From: Solimonas terrae | GTDB lineage: Bacteria > Pseudomonadota > Gammaproteobacteria > Nevskiales > Nevskiaceae | DNA length: 64,000 nucleotides | Direction: 5' to 3' | Assembly (NCBI RefSeq): GCF_011067135.1 | Contig: NZ_JAAMOW010000001.1 | Span: forward strand, 722,784-786,783 | Translations under genes and position numbers: made by a program | Notes under the pieces: generated by a model | Told to the model about the DNA's origin: nothing | The model's database searches: none | Seen by the model: only the letters and a program-made list of their open reading frames with translations | Shown: piece after piece, positions 1-8,563 of the stretch | How the letters are laid out: the number at the start of each line of letters is the position of its first letter | Numbering within the stretch: the stretch's first letter is position 1

Positions 1-108
1 AAGTGCCTGGCGGTCCCGGGTCAGGTACTGACATCCGAGGATCTGCAGCACACCGGCGCCACGAACACTGCCGACGCGATTCGAGCGCTAGTACCCTCCG
101 CGCGCTGA
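1..108 (+). CDS. C-terminal end of an unidentified protein (partial)
   Basis: The plus-strand frame is open from the first base and stops at TGA 106-108, giving 35 residues whose start lies outside the window. The peptide includes GQVLTSEDLQHTGATNTA, then ends ALVPSAR. It resembles the short plug-like segments seen in TonB-receptor plug and related periplasmic proteins, in which an 'ED(I/L)..TGA....(D/E)A(I/L)' pattern is common. Its last 21 bases overlap the 3' end of the convergent alanine racemase gene. With only 35 residues visible the identity is a guess and the frame could be fortuitous. Confidence 0.35.
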   Translation, partial: KCLAVPGQVLTSEDLQHTGATNTADAIRALVPSAR

Positions 109-1215
109 ACGCAGACCGCTGGCCGCCTGCGAACCCGGCAGGTGGCGGTAGTGCACGCGCTGCGTGAGTCCGCAGAACAGTTCATAGGCGAGCGTGCCGG
201 CGTATGCAGCCACCTCTTCGGCTGCCAGCCCCGGCCCCCAGAGCCGCACCGGATCGCCGACCGCAGCCTGCGGCACCGCGCGCAGGTCGACCGTGATCAT
301 GTCCATCGACACCCGACCGGCGAGCGGCACGCGGCAACCGGCGACGACCATCGGCGTGCCGTTGGCGAAGGCGCGATGGATGCCGTCGGCGTAGCCGACC
401 GCGACCACGCCGATCGGCATGCGCTCCGGGCAGACATAGGCGCCGCCGTAGCCGACCCGCTCGCCGGCCGCGAATTCGCGCACCGCGATCAGGCGGCTGT
501 CGAGCGCCATCGCCGGCCGCAGATCGAGATCCGCGGCGCTGCGCGCGGGCAGCGGCGAACAGCCGTACAGCGCCAGCCCCGGCCGTACCCAGTCGCGACG
601 TGCCGACGGCCAGGCAATGATGCCGGCCGAGTTGGCGATGGAGCGCGGCCCCGGAATGCCCTGAAGCGCCGCGTCGAAGCGTGCGATCTGCAGCGGCGTG
701 AAATCGTTCTCGGGCTCGTCCGCGCAGGCCAGATGGGTCATCCAGCCTTCCAGCTTCCAGTTCGGATGGCGACGCAGGACCTCGACCAGCTTGGGCACAT
801 CCGCAAGCGGAAACCCGAGTCGATGCATGCCACTGTCGAGCTTGAACCACAGCGACAGCTGCGCACTGTCAGGCAAGGCTTCGAGCAGCGCCAGCTGCCA
901 GTGATCGTGGACGACGATCTGCAGACGTTCGTAGACGGCCTGTGCCGCTTCCTCGCCGGAAATGACCCCTTCCAGCAGCGCGATCGGCGTGACGACGTGC
1001 GCCTGCCGCAGCTCCATCGCCTCTTCGAGACACGCCACTGCCAGTGCGTCGACACCCGCGGCTTCGAGCGCGCGCGCCACCGGCACGGCGCCATGGCCGT
1101 AGGCATCGGCCTTGACGGCCGCCATCACGCGCGAGCGTGGTGCCATACCACGCACGACCTGCAGGTTGTGCTGGATGCAGCCGAGATCGACCGTGGCGGT
1201 GACGCGCGGAATCAT
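88..1215 (-). CDS. alr: Alanine racemase
   Basis: PLP-dependent cytoplasmic enzyme that interconverts L- and D-alanine for peptidoglycan precursors. The 375-residue length is normal for the family. The PLP-lysine motif AVKADAYGHGA lies near residues 33-43 (Lys35), GYGGAY near residue 255 carries the second catalytic tyrosine, and AGRVSMDM follows in the C-terminal beta domain. The start ATG at 1215 overlaps the dnaB stop codon (ATGA, 1212-1215), so the two genes are translationally coupled. dnaB followed by alr is the usual gammaproteobacterial order. No defect is visible. Confidence 0.97.
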   Translation of the reverse strand: MIPRVTATVDLGCIQHNLQVVRGMAPRSRVMAAVKADAYGHGAVPVARALEAAGVDALAVACLEEAMELRQAHVVTPIALLEGVISGEEAAQAVYERLQIVVHDHWQLALLEALPDSAQLSLWFKLDSGMHRLGFPLADVPKLVEVLRRHPNWKLEGWMTHLACADEPENDFTPLQIARFDAALQGIPGPRSIANSAGIIAWPSARRDWVRPGLALYGCSPLPARSAADLDLRPAMALDSRLIAVREFAAGERVGYGGAYVCPERMPIGVVAVGYADGIHRAFANGTPMVVAGCRVPLAGRVSMDMITVDLRAVPQAAVGDPVRLWGPGLAAEEVAAYAGTLAYELFCGLTQRVHYRHLPGSQAASGLRSARGGY

Positions 1216-2591
1216 TCGTCGACGTCGTAATCCGCGGAATAGCCCTGCGCGAGATTGTCGAACCGCGTGTATTCACCGTGGAACGCCGTCTTCACGACGC
1301 CGAGCGGACCGTTACGCTGCTTGGCGATCAGAATCTCGGCGATGCCCTTGTCCGGCGAATCCTTGTTGTAGACCTCGTCGCGATAAATGAACAACACCAG
1401 ATCGGCGTCCTGCTCGATACCACCGGACTCGCGCAGGTCCGACATGCGCGGCCGCTTGTTGTCGCGCTGCTCGACGCCGCGGTTGAGCTGCGAAAGTGCG
1501 ATCACCGGCACTTCGAGTTCCTTGCCGAGCGCCTTGAGGCTGCGCGAAATCTCGGAAATCTCGTTGACGCGACCATCCTTGTTGCCGGGAATCTGCATCA
1601 GCTGGATGTAATCCACCACGATCAGGCCAAGCCCGTGCCGCGCCTTGACGCGGCGTGCGCGCGCACGGATGTCGAGCGGCGACATCGCACCGGTTTCATC
1701 GATGTACAGCGGTGCCTCGCGCAGGAAGCCGCTCTGCGAGACCAGGCGATCCATGTCCCGGTCGCCGAGATCACCGCTGCGCAGACTGCCCATCGGAATG
1801 CGCGCGAACGACGACAGCATGCGCAGCGCCAGCTGGTCGGCCGGCATTTCCATGCTGAACACCAGCGCCGGCTTCTTCTCGTACATCACTGCGTGCTCGG
1901 CCATGTTCAGCGCCAGGCTGGTCTTGCCCATCGACGGACGGCCGGCAAGAATCACCAGATCGCCCGGATGCAGGCCGGTGGTCTTGTCGTCGAGATCCTT
2001 GAAGCCCGTCGACAGCCCTGCCAGCTGGCCCTTGTTCTGGCGCAATGCCTCAAGCTTGCGCTCGACCGTGTCGATCAGCGCCGGCATCGCGTAGTAGTCG
2101 TTCTTCGAACGATCGGCCCGGGAGCGCAGACGGAAAACCTGCTGCTCGGCCAGATCAAGCAATTCCGGGTACTCGCGCCCGTCGGGACGATAGCCGAGTT
2201 CGGCGATTTCACCGCCGACACCGACCAGCGCGCGCAGCACGGCGCGTTCGCGGACGATCTCGGCATAGGCCATGACATTGGCGGCGCTCGGCGTGTCGTT
2301 CGCCAGCGTGCCGAGGTAGGCGATGCCGCCGGCGTCCTCGAGCTGGCCGCGCGCCTTCAGATGTTCAGACAGCGTAATGAAGTCGCAGGGCCGCCGGCTC
2401 GAAGCCAGCTCGGCGATCGCCCGATAGATCAGCTGATGATCCTCGCGATAGAAATCGTCGGCGTTGAGCTTGTCCGCCAGATCGTCCCAGTGGCGGTTTT
2501 CCAGCATCAGGCCGCCCAGCACCGACTGCTCCGCCTCGACCGAATACGGCGGTGCCTTGGGCTGCTGCTGAAGTTTGAGAGGGGTGCTCAT
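1212..2591 (-). CDS. dnaB: Replicative DNA helicase DnaB
   Basis: Hexameric 5'-3' helicase of the replication fork. The 459 residues show the N-terminal DnaB domain (from SVEAEQSVLGGLML at about residue 18) and a RecA-like C-terminal motor with Walker A GRPSMGKTSLALN at about residue 215, the Walker B region LIVVDYIQLM, and DLRESGGIEQDAD near the C-terminus. No intein interrupts it, although dnaB is a frequent intein site. It lies 117 bp downstream of rplI, separated by a hairpin terminator, and is coupled to alr by a 4-bp overlap. Confidence 0.98.
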   Translation of the reverse strand: MSTPLKLQQQPKAPPYSVEAEQSVLGGLMLENRHWDDLADKLNADDFYREDHQLIYRAIAELASSRRPCDFITLSEHLKARGQLEDAGGIAYLGTLANDTPSAANVMAYAEIVRERAVLRALVGVGGEIAELGYRPDGREYPELLDLAEQQVFRLRSRADRSKNDYYAMPALIDTVERKLEALRQNKGQLAGLSTGFKDLDDKTTGLHPGDLVILAGRPSMGKTSLALNMAEHAVMYEKKPALVFSMEMPADQLALRMLSSFARIPMGSLRSGDLGDRDMDRLVSQSGFLREAPLYIDETGAMSPLDIRARARRVKARHGLGLIVVDYIQLMQIPGNKDGRVNEISEISRSLKALGKELEVPVIALSQLNRGVEQRDNKRPRMSDLRESGGIEQDADLVLFIYRDEVYNKDSPDKGIAEILIAKQRNGPLGVVKTAFHGEYTRFDNLAQGYSADYDVDE

Positions 2592-2660
2592 CGGCGTTCG
2601 ATTATGCAGCGATTTCGAGGTGACGCGGGTACCGATCCGGCGCCCTCGCCCGCAAACGAA

Positions 2661-2683
2661 TCGGCCCGCACGAGGCGGGCCGA
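2661..2683 (-). terminator. Hairpin terminator after rplI
   Basis: A perfect 9-bp inverted repeat, TCGGCCCGC / GCGGGCCGA, with a 5-nt loop. It lies 26-48 bp beyond the rplI stop codon on the minus strand. The sequence following it on that strand is only moderately T-rich (TTCGTTTG), so termination may be partial and allow some readthrough into dnaB. Confidence 0.6.
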
Positions 2684-2708
2684 TCCGGTCACAGCGACAG
2701 ACGGCTTC

Positions 2709-3170
2709 CTAGCGGACGCCGCTCTTGTCTTCTTCGACCACGATCGTCAGGCTGGTTTCGACTTCGCTGTGCAGATGCACACCGACTTCGAACGTGCCGA
2801 CCGCACGGATCGGGCCGCCGACGATGTCGATTTCGCTCTTTTCGACGTCCAGACCCAGCGCCCTGGCGGCTTCGACAATTTCGTGCACGCCGACCGAACC
2901 GTAGAGCTTGCCTTCTTCCGACGCCAGCGCCTTGATCGTCAGCGTCTTGCCGGCGAGCTTCTCGGCGCGGATCTTCGCGGCGTTGACGCTTTCCGTGGCC
3001 TTCTTCACCAGCTCGGCCTTGCGCGCTTCGAACACCTTGACGTTGTCGGCCGTGGCCGGCAGCGCCTTGCCCTGCGGCAGCAGATAGTTGCGACCGAAAC
3101 CGGACTTGACCTTGACGGTCTCGCCGAGGTCGCCGAGCTTCTTGATCTTCTCGAGCAGAATCACGTTCAT
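2709..3170 (-). CDS. rplI: 50S ribosomal protein L9
   Basis: Large-subunit protein that contacts 23S rRNA and extends away from the ribosome. The 153 residues begin MNVILLEKIKKLGDLGETV and continue with the L9 signature GFGRNYLLPQGKA near residues 25-37. The long connecting helix and C-terminal domain are complete. It is the last gene of the rpsF-rpsR-rplI cluster, 11 bp after rpsR. Confidence 0.98.
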   Translation of the reverse strand: MNVILLEKIKKLGDLGETVKVKSGFGRNYLLPQGKALPATADNVKVFEARKAELVKKATESVNAAKIRAEKLAGKTLTIKALASEEGKLYGSVGVHEIVEAARALGLDVEKSEIDIVGGPIRAVGTFEVGVHLHSEVETSLTIVVEEDKSGVR

Positions 3171-3181
3171 GGTCTGCTCCC

Positions 3182-3412
3182 TTACAGATGCTTGTCGGTG
3201 TACGGCAGCAGCGCCAAGAAGCGCGCACGCTTGATCGCCAGGGCCAGCTCGCGCTGATAACGCGTGCGGGTGCCGGTGATGCGGGCCGGAACGATCTTGC
3301 CGTTCTCGCCGACGTAACCCTTGAGCATCGCCAGATCCTTGTAGTCGATCTTCGGAGCGTTGTCCGAGCTGAACTTGCAGGACTTCTTGCGACGATAGAA
3401 TTGCTGTGCCAT
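3182..3412 (-). CDS. rpsR: 30S ribosomal protein S18
   Basis: Small-subunit protein that pairs with S6 in the platform of the 30S subunit. The 76 residues include [23 protein letters not shown] and the conserved C-terminal [12 protein letters not shown]. The gene lies 3 bp after rpsF, as expected for an S6-S18 operon. Confidence 0.98.
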   Translation of the reverse strand: MAQQFYRRKKSCKFSSDNAPKIDYKDLAMLKGYVGENGKIVPARITGTRTRYQRELALAIKRARFLALLPYTDKHL

Positions 3413-3415
3413 TGC

Positions 3416-3841
3416 TTAGACCCCTTCCTCGGCGTTCGCGTCTTCGGTGTCGGACGACGCGTCGTCGGCTCCTTCCGAATCATTGCCACGCGAACGGTAT
3501 TCGCCCGGCTTCTTCTCTTCATCCGGCACCTTGAACAGCGGCGACTGCTCGCTGACGGCGGTTTCGGTACGGATGACCAGCTTGCGGATCACGGCGTCGT
3601 TGAACTTGAACGCGTTCTCGAGCTCGGCGAGCGTCTCGTCGTTGATCTCGATGTTCATCAGCACGTAGTGCGCCTTGTGCGCCTTGGCGATCGGGTACGC
3701 CAGCTGACGACGACCCCAGTCCTCGAGACGGTGCACGGTGCCGCCGCCGGCCTGGATCATGTTGCGGTAACGCTCGGTCATGGCCGGAACCTGTTCGCTC
3801 TGGTCCGGATGCACCATGACGACCACTTCGTAGTGTCGCAT
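3416..3841 (-). CDS. rpsF: 30S ribosomal protein S6
   Basis: Partner of S18 on the 30S platform. The 141 residues start [19 protein letters not shown] and contain the family pattern [18 protein letters not shown]. The C-terminal 40 or so residues form an acidic tail rich in E, D and S; acidic S6 tails are known, and in E. coli S6 is post-translationally glutamylated at its end. The 170-bp spacer upstream (3842-4011) must hold the promoter of the ribosomal cluster or readthrough from rlmB; I see no convincing -35/-10 pair. Confidence 0.97.
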   Translation of the reverse strand: MRHYEVVVMVHPDQSEQVPAMTERYRNMIQAGGGTVHRLEDWGRRQLAYPIAKAHKAHYVLMNIEINDETLAELENAFKFNDAVIRKLVIRTETAVSEQSPLFKVPDEEKKPGEYRSRGNDSEGADDASSDTEDANAEEGV

Positions 3842-4011
3842 CGTAACTCCTTGTGGACGTTGACATTTTCGTCAACGGCTCCCCGCCCTGTTGCCTCTGC
3901 AGCCGGGCGGTGGAGCAAGTGAATCCCGCGCCGGATCGGCACGAGGGGCGCGAATCTTATGGGAATCAGGCGCTTGTTGCAATGTGCCCGCGCCGTGCCC
4001 TGGCCGGTCGG

Positions 4012-4758
4012 CTATTTGCGCCGGACGGCATGCCGCTGGCGCCAGGCCTCATACAGGCAGACTGCCGTGGCCACCGACACATTCAGGCTCTCCGCCTTGC
4101 CCTGCATCGGAATCTTGACGAGACGATCACAGGTGTCGCGCGTGAGGCGGCGCAGACCTTCACCCTCGGCGCCCATCACCAGCACGGTCGGGCCAGTCAT
4201 GTCGACCTCGTACAGGGTTTCCCGGGCCTCGCCGGCCAGACCCGTGGTCCAGTAGCCCATTTCCTTGAGGCGTTCGAGCGTGCGCGACAGATTGGTGACC
4301 GCGATCAAGGGCACGCGCTCGGCGCTGCCCGCCGCTGCCGCACGCGCCGCCGCGGTCAGGCCGGCGGCGCGATCCTTGGGGATGATGACGGCCGACACGC
4401 CGACCGCTTCGGCGGTGCGCAGACAGGCGCCGAGATTATGCGGGTCCTGCACGCCGTCGAGTGCGAGAAACCAGCGATCCTTTTCGGCCGGCTGATAGAG
4501 AGCATCCTCGGCATCGAAGACTTTCTCGGGCACGTAGGCCAGCACGCCCTGATGGCGCAGTTCCGGCGCCTTCAGATCGAGATCGGAACGCGGCACGATG
4601 CGGACGCGGACTTCGTGCTGCCTGGCCAGCGCCTGCAGACGCCGCGCCCGCTCGTCGTTGCGCGTGTCGGCGAGCAGGATTTCAAACGGCTTGTCGTGCG
4701 CGTCTTCCAGCGCGGCCATGACGGCATGAAAGCCGCCGATCAGAGTCGATTTCGACAC
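4012..4758 (-). CDS. rlmB: 23S rRNA (guanosine-2'-O-)-methyltransferase RlmB
   Basis: SPOUT-class enzyme that methylates the ribose of G2251 (E. coli numbering) in the P-loop of 23S rRNA. The 248 residues begin with the substrate-binding domain (LIGGFHAVMAALE) and continue with the TrmH/SpoU motifs LALDGVQDPHNLGACLRTAE near residue 105, VLVMGAEGEGLRRL near residue 190, and IPMQGKAESLNVSVATAV at the C-terminus, which forms the SAM-binding knot. The rnr, rlmB, rpsF order is the common one. An OmpA-type and a GlsB-type gene have come between rnr and rlmB. Confidence 0.96.
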   Translation of the reverse strand: MSKSTLIGGFHAVMAALEDAHDKPFEILLADTRNDERARRLQALARQHEVRVRIVPRSDLDLKAPELRHQGVLAYVPEKVFDAEDALYQPAEKDRWFLALDGVQDPHNLGACLRTAEAVGVSAVIIPKDRAAGLTAAARAAAAGSAERVPLIAVTNLSRTLERLKEMGYWTTGLAGEARETLYEVDMTGPTVLVMGAEGEGLRRLTRDTCDRLVKIPMQGKAESLNVSVATAVCLYEAWRQRHAVRRK

Positions 4759-4814
4759 CTGCCACTCTTCTGTCGTTGTTCAAGGCGCGCATTGTCCCAG
4801 AATTCGGGGCATGC

Positions 4815-4845
4815 AAAAGCCGGCCGCAGCAAGCCGCGGCCGGCT
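4815..4845 (-). terminator. Rho-independent terminator after the GlsB-type gene
   Basis: Stem AGCCGGCCGC / GCGGCCGGCT (10 bp, 4818-4827 and 4836-4845) with an 8-nt loop. A run of A on the plus strand at 4815-4818 reads as T on the minus strand right after the stem. It lies about 20 bp past the stop codon of the small membrane-protein gene and separates that transcript from rlmB. Confidence 0.75.
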
Positions 4846-4866
4846 CTCGTGCAAAGACGCCAGGTG

Positions 4867-5118
4867 CTACTTCGCTGCCCTTCGGATCAGCCCGATCACC
4901 ACCAGCAGCACGATGGCGCCGATGACCGCGCCGATGAATCCGGCGTTCTCGCCCGGCGCATACAAGTGCAGGGCCTGTCCGCCGTAGGTGGCCGCGAACG
5001 CACCGGCGATGCCGAGGATCGTCGTCAGCACGATGCCCATCTTGTCGTCACCGGGATGCAGCCAGCGCGCCAGCAGGCCGACGATGAAACCGATGATCAG
5101 GGTTCCGAGTATGTGCAT
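4867..5118 (-). CDS. GlsB/YeaQ/YmgE-family stress-response membrane protein
   Basis: An 83-residue, nearly all-hydrophobic protein with three predicted membrane segments (residues about 4-20, 28-48 and 59-78) joined by Gly-rich turns. GFIVGLLARWLHPGDDKMG at 11-29 is typical of the transglycosylase-associated/YeaQ family (PF04226). These inner-membrane proteins are often stress-induced, but their biochemical role is unknown. It lies 29 bp downstream of the OmpA-type gene and is probably co-transcribed with it. Confidence 0.9.
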   Translation of the reverse strand: MHILGTLIIGFIVGLLARWLHPGDDKMGIVLTTILGIAGAFAATYGGQALHLYAPGENAGFIGAVIGAIVLLVVIGLIRRAAK

Positions 5119-5147
5119 GACGATGCCCCTTGACTGGTCTTACGTCC

Positions 5148-5843
5148 TTAACCGCCCAGATACGGCGGCGGCGCCCAGGCCTGCTGTTCCTGACCTTCGA
5201 TCACCGGCTTGATGACGATGTCGACGCGACGATTGCGCGGCTCGTTGACGTTGTCGCCGGTGCGGATCAGCGGCTCGCGCTCGCCACGCCCTTCGGTACG
5301 GATACGCTCGCTCGGTACGCCCTGGCTCGACAGATAGGTCGCCACCGAATTGGCGCGGCTCTCCGACAGGCGCAGGTTGTATTCGTCGCTGCCGGTGGTA
5401 TCGGTGTGGCCGACGACATGAATCACGGTCTTGTCGTAGGTCTTCAGGATGTTCGCGATCTTCGCGTAGGTATCGAGCGCGTTCGGCTTGAGCTGGGCAC
5501 TGTTGAGATCGAAACTGACGTCGCTGGCGATGCCGACCTTGAGCGAGCCGTCGGACAGCTGCGTGATCTGCAACTCGTTGTTGCGCTGTTCTTCCGCCAG
5601 CTGCTGATTGAGCTCGGCCTTCTGCTTGTCCATGTAATGACCGGCAGCGCCACCGGCCAGCGCACCGATGGCGGCACCGACGATCGGCGCTCCGCGCGCA
5701 TGGCTGACGTTGTTGCCGATGATGCCGCCGGCAATGGCGCCGATCACCGCGCCGGTCTTGGCACGCTGGTTCGGATCATCCGTAGCGCAGGCGGCCAGAC
5801 CGCCGACCGTCAGCGCGATGATGGCAATACGGACGTATTTCAT
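5148..5843 (-). CDS. OmpA-family outer-membrane lipoprotein
   Basis: The 231-residue precursor has a lipoprotein signal ending in the lipobox LAAC (Cys19), two Gly-rich helical stretches (AVIGAIAGGIIGNNV and AAIGALAGGAAGHYM, a glycine-zipper pattern), then a C-terminal OmpA domain that binds peptidoglycan. The last shows VVGHTDTTGSDEYNLRLSE and the late RRVDIVI motif. It resembles YiaD-type proteins. Its start ATG overlaps the rnr stop (ATGA, 5840-5843), so expression is coupled to RNase R. That pairing is unusual and probably only local. Confidence 0.93.
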   Translation of the reverse strand: MKYVRIAIIALTVGGLAACATDDPNQRAKTGAVIGAIAGGIIGNNVSHARGAPIVGAAIGALAGGAAGHYMDKQKAELNQQLAEEQRNNELQITQLSDGSLKVGIASDVSFDLNSAQLKPNALDTYAKIANILKTYDKTVIHVVGHTDTTGSDEYNLRLSESRANSVATYLSSQGVPSERIRTEGRGEREPLIRTGDNVNEPRNRRVDIVIKPVIEGQEQQAWAPPPYLGG

Positions 5844-8218
5844 GAGCGTTTCCTTGGTGGCTTTGATGAAGACGCGGAGCGCGATTTTCTGGCGCCGCGC
5901 TGAATCGGATCTGAACGTCTTTCGTTCTTCGCTGCACCCTCCCGCGACGGATTTTTTGCGGTCGGCCCGCGCGAAATCTGATGCAGCAACTCGAGATCGA
6001 TCTTGCGTTCGTCGAGGTTTACACGCACGAGCTTCACACGCAAGCGGTCACCGAGCCCGTAGCTCATGCCGCTGCGGCTGCCGTTGAGGCGATGCGTGCG
6101 ATCGTCGTATTCGTAGTAATCGTTCTTCAGTGTCGACACGTGCACCAGACCGTCGACATACAGTCCGGACAATTCGACGAACAAGCCGAACGGCGCGACG
6201 CTGGCGACGATGCCGTCGAACTCCTCGCCGACCCGATGACTCATGTACTCGCATTTCAGCCAGGTCGTGACCTCGCGCGTCGCCTCGTCGGCGCGCCGCT
6301 CGGTCATCGAACAATGCGTGCCGAACGCCTCCATGTTTTCCTGCGTATAGATGAAGCCCTTCGGCACGCGCCGCAGCAGACCACGCTTGAGCGTGGCGTG
6401 CTTGAGCGCGCGATGCAGCAGCAGGTCGGGATAGCGGCGGATCGGCGAGGTGAAGTGCGCGTAATGCGTCAGCGCCAGACCGAAGTGGCCGACATTGACC
6501 GGGCTGTAGCGCGCCTGCATCAGCGTGCGCAGCAGCACGGTCTGGATCAGGCTGATGTCCGGTCGCGACCTGGCTTCCTGCAGGACCTTGGCAAAATCGC
6601 CGGCCTTGGGCTTCGGCCCGCCGCCGAGGCTCAGACCTTTCAGCGCCAGGAACTCGCGCAGCGTCGCGATCTTGATCGGATCCGGGTCCTCGTGGACGCG
6701 GTAGAGGTTCGGCAGCTTGGCTTTCTCGACGAACTTCGCGGCCTCGACATTGGCCGCGACCATGCATTCTTCGATCAGCCGGTGTGCGCGATTGCGTTTG
6801 ACCGGCACGATGCGGTCGATCTTGCGTTCGTCCGAGAACACGATGCGCGTTTCGGTCGATTCGAAATCGATCGCGCCGCGGCGACCGCGCGCCGCGAACA
6901 GCGCCTCGAACACCTCGTTGAGCGTCTGCAGGTGCGGCACGATGGCGGCGCGCTCGCGCGCCTTGGCGCCATCCGGCGCATCGAGCATTTCGGCAACGTC
7001 TTCATAGATCAGCCGCGCATGGCTGCGCATCACGCCTTCGAAGAAGCGCGCCTTGGCAACCTCGCCGTCCGGCATCACGCGCATCTCGCAGACCATGCAC
7101 AGACGCTCGACATCCGGGTTCAGCGAACACAGCCCGTTCGACAGCTTCTCCGGCAGCATCGGAATCACGCGCTGCGGGAAGTAGACGGAGTTGCCGCGCT
7201 TCAGCGCTTCCTTGTCGAGCGGCGCGTCGGGTTTCACATAGGCCGATACGTCGGCGATCGCGACCCACAGCGTCCAGCCCTTCTTCTCGCGCCGCGCGTG
7301 GACGGCATCGTCGAAGTCGCGCGCATCGGCGCCGTCGATCGTCACCAGCGGCAGCTTGCGCAGGTCCTCGCGATCGGCGTACTGCTCGGGTTGCACGGTA
7401 TCGGGAATCGCCGCCGCTTCCTGTTCGACGGCATGCGGCCACTCGTTCGGCAGGCTGTGCGCGCGAATCGCCGCCTCGATCTCCATGCCCGGCGCCAGAT
7501 GCTCGCCGAGGATCTCCGTGATGCGACCGACCGGCAGGGTACGGTTGCCCGGCGGCGCGACGATGTCGGCGACCACCATCTGGCCGTGCCGCGCCTTGCC
7601 CAGTTCTTCGGCCGGAATCAGCAGGTCCTGCTGCACCCGCGGGTTGTCGGGAATCACGTAGGCGACGCCACGATCGATGTGCAGGCGACCCACCACGCTG
7701 CGGCTGACCCGCTCGATGACTTCGGCGACCACGCCTTCCGGCCGGCCCTTGTAGTCGAGGCCGATCACGCGCACCAGCACGCGGTCACCGTTCATCAGCG
7801 AGCGCATCTGCCGCGGCGACAGGAACACGTCCTTGCCGCCGGCGTCGGGGATCAGGAACCCGAATCCGTCGCGATGCGCCTGCACACTGCCGGCGATCAG
7901 GTTCATCTCCGTCACCGGGCCATAGGCGCCGCGTCGGTTCTGCATCAGCTGCCCCTCGCGCACCATTGCCACGAGGCGCTTGGACAGGGCTTCCTGCTGG
8001 GTCAGCTTGCCGAGCTGGAACGCGCCGACCAGCTCGTCGAGCGTCAGCGGGCCTTCATGAGCGGCGAGGGTGTCGAGGATCAGATTGCGGCTGGGAATCG
8101 GGTCCGCGTAGCGGCCCTGTTCCTTTGCATATTCGGCATCGGAGGTCTGCCAGTTGGCGGCAGCGGAAGCGGCCTTGCGGGCCGTACGGGTGTTATCTTT
8201 TGACTTCTTGTTTTTCAT
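5840..8218 (-). CDS. rnr: Ribonuclease R (3'-5' exoribonuclease)
   Basis: RNB-family exoribonuclease that degrades structured RNA and takes part in rRNA quality control. From the ATG at 8218 it has 792 residues: a basic N-terminal region (MKNKKSKDNTRTARKAAS), cold-shock/OB domains, an RNB catalytic domain with TIDGADARDFDDAVHA carrying the metal-binding aspartates, and an S1 domain (GIVASVAPFGLFVELSGLYV). A basic Ser/Lys-rich tail follows. The open frame extends further upstream to 8380, but that stretch crosses the antisense of tRNA-Leu, so 8218 is the sensible start. Confidence 0.96.
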   Translation of the reverse strand: MKNKKSKDNTRTARKAASAAANWQTSDAEYAKEQGRYADPIPSRNLILDTLAAHEGPLTLDELVGAFQLGKLTQQEALSKRLVAMVREGQLMQNRRGAYGPVTEMNLIAGSVQAHRDGFGFLIPDAGGKDVFLSPRQMRSLMNGDRVLVRVIGLDYKGRPEGVVAEVIERVSRSVVGRLHIDRGVAYVIPDNPRVQQDLLIPAEELGKARHGQMVVADIVAPPGNRTLPVGRITEILGEHLAPGMEIEAAIRAHSLPNEWPHAVEQEAAAIPDTVQPEQYADREDLRKLPLVTIDGADARDFDDAVHARREKKGWTLWVAIADVSAYVKPDAPLDKEALKRGNSVYFPQRVIPMLPEKLSNGLCSLNPDVERLCMVCEMRVMPDGEVAKARFFEGVMRSHARLIYEDVAEMLDAPDGAKARERAAIVPHLQTLNEVFEALFAARGRRGAIDFESTETRIVFSDERKIDRIVPVKRNRAHRLIEECMVAANVEAAKFVEKAKLPNLYRVHEDPDPIKIATLREFLALKGLSLGGGPKPKAGDFAKVLQEARSRPDISLIQTVLLRTLMQARYSPVNVGHFGLALTHYAHFTSPIRRYPDLLLHRALKHATLKRGLLRRVPKGFIYTQENMEAFGTHCSMTERRADEATREVTTWLKCEYMSHRVGEEFDGIVASVAPFGLFVELSGLYVDGLVHVSTLKNDYYEYDDRTHRLNGSRSGMSYGLGDRLRVKLVRVNLDERKIDLELLHQISRGPTAKNPSREGAAKNERRSDPIQRGARKSRSASSSKPPRKRS

Positions 8219-8294
8219 TGACAAAGGTAGTTGGCGTCGCCACAATGCGCGCCCTTGACGCCAGCCGCAACTCGTTGCGGTGGCTGACAGAAAT

Positions 8295-8379
8295 GCCGAG
8301 ATGGCGGAATTGGTAGACGCACCAGTTTCAGGTACTGGCGGGTAACACCGTGGAGGTTCGAGTCCTCTTCTCGGCACCA
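8295..8379 (+). tRNA. tRNA-Leu (anticodon CAG)
   Basis: An 85-nt class II tRNA with encoded CCA. The acceptor arms GCCGAGA (8295-8301) and TCTCGGC (8369-8375) pair perfectly, followed by discriminator A and CCA. The anticodon arm CCAGT-TTCAGGT-ACTGG gives anticodon CAG. A long variable arm and a T-arm with TTCGAGT are present. The gene is divergent from rnr. Its 3' end points into the accessory block, a position commonly used by integrating elements, but no integrase or duplicated tRNA end was found. Confidence 0.97.
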
Positions 8380-8436
8380 ATCAGGTTTTGACGGTTGAAT
8401 CCGTCGCGACCACTTGGCGCACTTGCTGCGCACTGG

Positions 8437-8463
8437 AAAACGGCCCATGAGGCCGTTTTTTTG
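8437..8463 (+). terminator. Rho-independent terminator of tRNA-Leu
   Basis: AAAACGGCC - CATGA - GGCCGTTTT forms a 9-bp stem ending in eight consecutive T residues, about 57 bp beyond the tRNA. The A-tract and T-tract on both sides mean it could also act on transcripts arriving from the TonB-receptor gene on the other strand. Confidence 0.88.
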
Positions 8464-8563
8464 TTTGCGTTGTTGTTCACGGCGAGCCGATTGTAGCGAC
8501 ATCGCCGCCGCCGCGCAGGATTTCACGCCGCACCGTGCCGGCCGCGGCGTGCACCGACGACCG

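Noticed and set aside
6000..8203. 740-codon plus-strand open frame opposite rnr
   Set aside because: It is a shadow of rnr: His/Arg/Gln-rich, low-complexity composition and no recognisable domain. Similar plus-strand frames opposite dnaB, icd and mutL were dropped for the same reason.
8219..8380. N-terminal extension of RNase R
   Set aside because: It would be translated through the antisense of tRNA-Leu; the usual basic N-terminus starts at 8218.
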